Below, one piece after another: positions 60,863 through 64,000 of a stretch of 64,000 nt of DNA; within the stretch, counting starts at the first letter, position 1; each line of letters opens with the position of its first letter. The DNA comes from Eubacteriales bacterium (GTDB lineage Bacteria; Bacillota; Clostridia; Lachnospirales; Lachnospiraceae): positions 1-64,000 of the forward strand of contig JAUNGB010000004.1 of the NCBI GenBank assembly GCA_030524715.1. The letters run 5' to 3'. Both the position numbers and the translations under genes were made by a program. Below the pieces are notes generated by a model. That model did not search any database. It was not told the origin of the DNA and saw nothing but the letters and a program-made list of their open reading frames with translations.

Positions 60863-62575
60863 ATGAAATGGGAAAATATGTTTCAGGAGGTTATCCTGGA
60901 TAGAGGGTACGGCTATTATTGCGATGGAGTTGTGGAAAATCTGGATTTTGACGGCGAGAGACTGACTGCGGATGTGTACGGCACACGGCGGTATGAAGTG
61001 GAGATACAATTCGACGGCGATGAAATTCAGACAATGTCATGCAGCTGCCCATATGCGGCGGATGGGACACCGTGTAAACATATGGCGGCTGTGCTTTATG
61101 AGTGGTATGAAGATGAATGGGATTCCGAAGAAGAGGATGAGGTCTGTAATATATCAGAAAACAACAAAGAAAGCGGAAATACCGGAACAATATCGAAAAA
61201 GGAAAGCAAACCTGGAGATTCCGTTGAGGAAATTGTGGCAGACGTGGACGAAGCAGTTGTGCGCAGATTTTTGACGGAAATATTACAATCGGATGAAAAG
61301 CTTTTTTTACGGTTTAAAATGCTGATAAAGCCTACTGTATGTGAGGAAGATATGAAGAAGCATAAAAAACGGGTAGACGATATTGCGCGCCGATATTTAG
61401 GACGGGAGCATTTTGTTACATATAACAGGGCGTTATCATTTATCAGGGAGATGGAAGAGGTTCTATATAAAGAAGTCAGAATGATGCTTGACGATAAATG
61501 TTATCGCGAAGCGTTTCAACTGACGAATCACGTTTTTTTGACAGTCGCCGGGGTGGATATGGACGATTCAGACGGCGGAACTGAAATGTTTGCAGATCAA
61601 TGCCTTGAAATATGGGAAGAGATCCTGGATGAAGCGGATAAGCAGATGGAAAAAGAGATGTACGATTGGTTTGCCGGACATCTGAACGGCTCTGTGATCG
61701 ACTATATGGAAGATTATATAGAACAGTTTTTAATGAATAATTTCGATTCTCCTGAATATTTTCAGGCAAAGCTGGATTTTACGGAAAAGAAAGCGTTGGA
61801 AGCGGAGAAGAGTTCAGATTTATGGTCGGCTTCTTATGAGGCTTCGCGGTGGGCGTTGAAGCACATTGATCTTTTGGAACAAAGCGAAGCGGATTGGGAA
61901 GTGATCGAGGATTACTGCAGAAAGAAATGGAAATATTCCGGTATCCGTAATTACTACAGTACACAGTGTATTGATCGGGAAGATTATGCCATGGCAATTA
62001 CTGTTTTGCGGGAAAGTATCAAATTGGATGAGAAAAGTCCGGGGCTTGTACGTGATTATCGTAAAAAATTAAAAGATATTTACAGGATTTGTGGAAAAGA
62101 AAAGGAATATCAGAAAGAATTATGGAAGCTGGTTACGGAAGATGATGCCGGAAACCTTGAACTGTTTCGGGAACTGAAAGCTTTGTATTCTGATGAGGAA
62201 TGGAAGGATGTGAGAGAAAAGATATTTTCTAAACTTCCCTTATATGCGGGCATTGATAAGTTTTATGAAGAAGAAAAATTATACGACAGACTTCTTGCTT
62301 TTGTGCAGAAAAGCCGGGGAATGTCGGTTCTGCGGCAATACACCGGAATATTAAAAGAGTATTATCCAAAGGAAATTCTGGACAAATATGAATGTGAGCT
62401 GGAAAATCTGACCTACCGTACCGCTAACCGGGATCGTTATCGTGAATGGGTGGGAATTCTCCGGAGTATGCGGAATATTCCCGGCGGGCAGGAGCGTGTG
62501 GAGAAGATCGCGCGGCATTGGCGTGCAGTTTATAATAATCGACCGGCAATGATGGATGAACTGGATAAGCTGTAA
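60863..62575 (+). CDS. SWIM zinc-finger protein
   Basis: 570 residues. A SWIM motif CxCx8CxH is at Cys60, Cys62, Cys71, His73 (CSCPYAADGTPCKH). Before it lies a beta-rich stretch common to SWIM proteins (YYCDGVVENLDFDGERLTADV). After it comes an acidic linker (EWDSEEEDEVC) and about 440 residues of charged helices, probably TPR-like repeats (RALSFIREMEEVLYKEV; YAMAITVLRESIKLDE). SWIM fingers bind DNA or protein. It follows the AAA/nuclease gene by 47 bp with GGGAGG before the ATG and may share its transcript. Function unknown. Confidence 0.85.
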   Translation: MKWENMFQEVILDRGYGYYCDGVVENLDFDGERLTADVYGTRRYEVEIQFDGDEIQTMSCSCPYAADGTPCKHMAAVLYEWYEDEWDSEEEDEVCNISENNKESGNTGTISKKESKPGDSVEEIVADVDEAVVRRFLTEILQSDEKLFLRFKMLIKPTVCEEDMKKHKKRVDDIARRYLGREHFVTYNRALSFIREMEEVLYKEVRMMLDDKCYREAFQLTNHVFLTVAGVDMDDSDGGTEMFADQCLEIWEEILDEADKQMEKEMYDWFAGHLNGSVIDYMEDYIEQFLMNNFDSPEYFQAKLDFTEKKALEAEKSSDLWSASYEASRWALKHIDLLEQSEADWEVIEDYCRKKWKYSGIRNYYSTQCIDREDYAMAITVLRESIKLDEKSPGLVRDYRKKLKDIYRICGKEKEYQKELWKLVTEDDAGNLELFRELKALYSDEEWKDVREKIFSKLPLYAGIDKFYEEEKLYDRLLAFVQKSRGMSVLRQYTGILKEYYPKEILDKYECELENLTYRTANRDRYREWVGILRSMRNIPGGQERVEKIARHWRAVYNNRPAMMDELDKL

Positions 62576-62720
62576 TATGCAGCCCTAGTACTACAGCGAA
62601 CCAGCACTGACGCTAAAAAAATTTTTGTGAATGGTCTGCTGGAAGTTGACAGACACTAAGAAGAAGCGTATTATAATAATAGGTGGGAAATCCCACTTTG
62701 CTTAATAGGAGGTGACGACG

Positions 62721-62960
62721 ATGGAAGCAGTAAAAGATTATACGGTTCATGTTGACAGTAAGAAGCGTGTAACACTTCGTGGTGCGGCATACCAGTATTA
62801 TAATGTCAGAGAGTACCAGAACGGCTGCATTATTCTGGAGCCGAGAGAATTGACCGTTCCGGAGTCTATCTCTGTAAGAACTCTGAGCGATATGGACAGG
62901 GCGATTGCCAACTTCAAGAAAGGCGATGTATCGGAGGCGGTTGATCTTTCCGATTTCTAA
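62721..62960 (+). CDS. probable antitoxin of a type II toxin-antitoxin pair
   Basis: 79 residues. The beginning KDYTVHVDSKKRVTLRGAAYQYYNVREYQNGCIILEPR has the shape of a small swapped-hairpin or AbrB-like DNA-binding domain, and the tail TLSDMDRAIANFKKGDVSEAVDLSDF is a helical, acidic toxin-binding-like segment. The start is ATG 62721 after GGAGGTGACGACG; GTG 62712 overlaps the ribosome site. It lies 11 bases before the RelE-like gene. Upstream, GTGGGA/TCCCAC (62682-62696) forms a small palindrome that may be the operator. The role is inferred from size and pairing. Confidence 0.65.
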   Translation: MEAVKDYTVHVDSKKRVTLRGAAYQYYNVREYQNGCIILEPRELTVPESISVRTLSDMDRAIANFKKGDVSEAVDLSDF

Positions 62961-62971
62961 AGAGGCCAGAC

Positions 62972-63349
62972 ATGGGATTCACAATCAGAATGGGCATTCC
63001 GGAGATTCTGGCACTTTGGACAGATCTGCAGACGAAGCATCGGAATGGAACGATCAAGAAAAAAGACGAAGAACTTTATAAGAAATGGGGTAATGCGTTA
63101 AAGAAATTGTCCGCTGATCCGTTTTATCCGGGGTTACAGACACATGAGATTCCCCCGCTGTCTAAGCGGTATGGAGTTAAGGTTTGGCAATCCTATTTGG
63201 AAAACAAGAACAGCGGAGCCAGACGAATGTACTGGGTATACGGTCCGAACCAACAGGAAATTACCATCATTGGTCTGGAGCCGCATCCGGAAGATTCAAA
63301 GAATGGCGCATACGACAGAATCGCATTATCCGATTTACCGGAAAACTGA
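62972..63349 (+). CDS. probable RelE/HigB-like toxin
   Basis: 125 residues. The C-terminal half has the RelE-superfamily pattern: KVWQSYLENKNSGARRMYWVYGPNQQEITIIGLEPHPE, with Arg residues and a late His that could form the ribonuclease site, preceded by helices (WTDLQTKHRNGTIKKKDEELYKKWGNALKKL). These proteins cut mRNA on ribosomes and are held inactive by the neighbouring antitoxin. The order antitoxin then toxin and an 11-base gap support the pair. A terminator follows. Other HigB-like housekeeping relatives exist, so toxicity is inference. Confidence 0.65.
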   Translation: MGFTIRMGIPEILALWTDLQTKHRNGTIKKKDEELYKKWGNALKKLSADPFYPGLQTHEIPPLSKRYGVKVWQSYLENKNSGARRMYWVYGPNQQEITIIGLEPHPEDSKNGAYDRIALSDLPEN

Positions 63350-63365
63350 ATACGCAATACGGAGT

Positions 63366-63403
63366 GACCGATCACTTGAAATGAGTGACCGGTCTTTCTT
63401 TTT
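63366..63403 (+). terminator. terminator of the toxin-antitoxin operon
   Basis: GACCGATCACT pairs with AGTGACCGGTC (one mismatch) over a 7-base loop, then TTTCTTTTTG. Confidence 0.9.
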
Positions 63404-63437
63404 GCCCAAAACACAAAATAGAGGAAAATGTCGTTGG

Positions 63438-63542
63438 ATGGGAGGTGAGGATGTGCAGAATGTATCTTATGCCGCAGACAAGCCGGACGAGGTAAAAGCC
63501 GGAATAGCCTTTTGGCTGCTTCTACATAATTATCATGAATAA
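63438..63542 (+). CDS. possible 34-residue peptide
   Basis: ATG 63438 after GAGGAAAATG encodes MGGEDVQNVSYAADKPDEVK followed by AGIAFWLLLHNYHE and ends at TAA 63542. Composition looks protein-like, with an acidic first half and a hydrophobic second half. It may be a small protein or the tail of a lost gene. The upstream open frame crosses a terminator, so only this part could be translated. Confidence 0.3.
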   Translation: MGGEDVQNVSYAADKPDEVKAGIAFWLLLHNYHE

Positions 63543-63591
63543 GAGTATTGTTTAGCGTGAAAAGGAATAATAGAAGCATGTGCAGGGGAGT

Positions 63592-63647
63592 TTATCTCCA
63601 TCATGTTTATTAAAATCTCCATCATTTCATGCTAAAATGATGGAGAT
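63592..63647. repeat. ATCTCCATCAT triple: direct repeat plus 13-bp palindrome before spoVT
   Basis: ATCTCCATCAT is at 63594-63604 and again at 63615-63625. The second copy extended to ATCTCCATCATTT pairs with AAATGATGGAGAT (63635-63647). No T-run. It lies about 140 bp before spoVT and may be an operator or an mRNA leader structure. Confidence 0.8.
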
Positions 63648-63785
63648 AAGAGGAACAATTCTATCTTTGAGCTAAAAACAATCAAAGAAATGTTGTATGG
63701 CAGGATATGTATAAAACACCTGCATTTACAAATAATAGTATTACGGAAATATACAATAAGAAGATTTGTAAATGGAGGAAGCAAT

Positions 63786-64000
63786 ATGAAAGCTACGGGT
63801 ATTGTCAGGCGTATAGATGATCTGGGCAGAGTGGTGATTCCGAAGGAAATACGCAGAACGCTGCGGATTAAGGAGGGAACGCCTCTGGAAATATTTACGG
63901 ACCGTGAAGGGGAAGTGATTTTAAAAAAGTATTCGCCCATCGGGGAGCTCAGTATTTTTGCAAAGGAGTATGCGGAAGCATTGTCGCAGACGACCGGTCT
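63786..64000 (+). CDS. spoVT: stage V sporulation protein T, start of gene
   Basis: The first 71 codons up to the window edge. MKATGIVRRIDDLGRVVIPK and the following EIRRTLRIKEGTPLEIFTD form the AbrB-type swapped-hairpin DNA-binding domain of SpoVT, followed by VILKKYSPIGELSIFAKEYAEAL, the linker leading to the GAF domain. SpoVT is a forespore-specific regulator of late sporulation genes. GGAGG lies eight bases before the ATG. The GAF domain is outside the window. Confidence 0.95.
   Translation, partial: MKATGIVRRIDDLGRVVIPKEIRRTLRIKEGTPLEIFTDREGEVILKKYSPIGELSIFAKEYAEALSQTTG

Overview
The window looks like a chromosomal segment of a spore-forming gut-type clostridium, most likely a Lachnospiraceae. 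The evidence is clostridial spoIID-spoIIQ and spoVT genes, an (L)xTGD-type surface anchor, strong AGGAGG ribosome sites with some TTG starts, and a dense set of cytoplasmic glycosidases fed by ABC sugar importers. Genus and species cannot be fixed from the sequence alone.

Layout. 1-0.3 kb: end of a tRNA-Phe and a complete tRNA-Lys. 0.7-6 kb: a small secreted protein, a membrane-anchored metallophosphoesterase, the sporulation pair spoIID/spoIIQ, a GIY-YIG protein and a YczE/YitT-like membrane protein. 6-14 kb: a GH127 beta-L-arabinofuranosidase divergent from an AraC regulator, trhA, a 1022-residue surface protein and a GNAT protein. 14.5-28.3 kb: a galactomannan/mannooligosaccharide locus with GH36 alpha-galactosidase, LacI regulator, binding protein and two permeases, GH130_2 phosphorylase, cellobiose 2-epimerase, GH130_1 mannosylglucose phosphorylase, mannose-6-phosphate isomerase and phosphohexomutase. 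Together these form a complete route from imported mannooligosaccharides to fructose-6-P and glucose-6-P. 28.4-29.9 kb: a decayed AAA-ATPase/PD-(D/E)XK gene; an intact paralogue lies at 59.2 kb.

30.3-51 kb is a second, plant-cell-wall-like island. An SDR oxidoreductase, an unassigned TIM-barrel glycosidase-like protein and a D-lyxose isomerase converge on a leftward operon of UlaE-like epimerase, GH29 and GH51. Divergent from GH51 run an FGGY kinase and a SorC regulator, then a second ABC importer, a DUF5060/DUF4038-type glycosidase, an UlaG-like lactonase, a beta-propeller protein and a GH106-like rhamnosidase. A 14-bp motif (TGCACAWATGTTCA) recurs at the control regions of this island and is a good SorC operator candidate. 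51.3-58.8 kb: a LacI regulator with two perfect TTAAAACGTTTTAA operators, a third ABC importer whose first permease has an in-frame amber stop, a GH78 rhamnosidase and an RpiB/LacAB-type isomerase. 59-64 kb: AAA-ATPase/nuclease, SWIM protein, a probable toxin-antitoxin pair and the start of spoVT.

Two features cut across the window. None of the three ABC importers has its own ATPase, so they probably share one encoded elsewhere, and none of the three binding proteins has a lipobox. The intergenic spaces also hold several families of palindromic repeats, including a 92-bp two-hairpin element in three near-identical copies plus two degraded ones. One repeat copy supplies the last 14 codons of a coding sequence.
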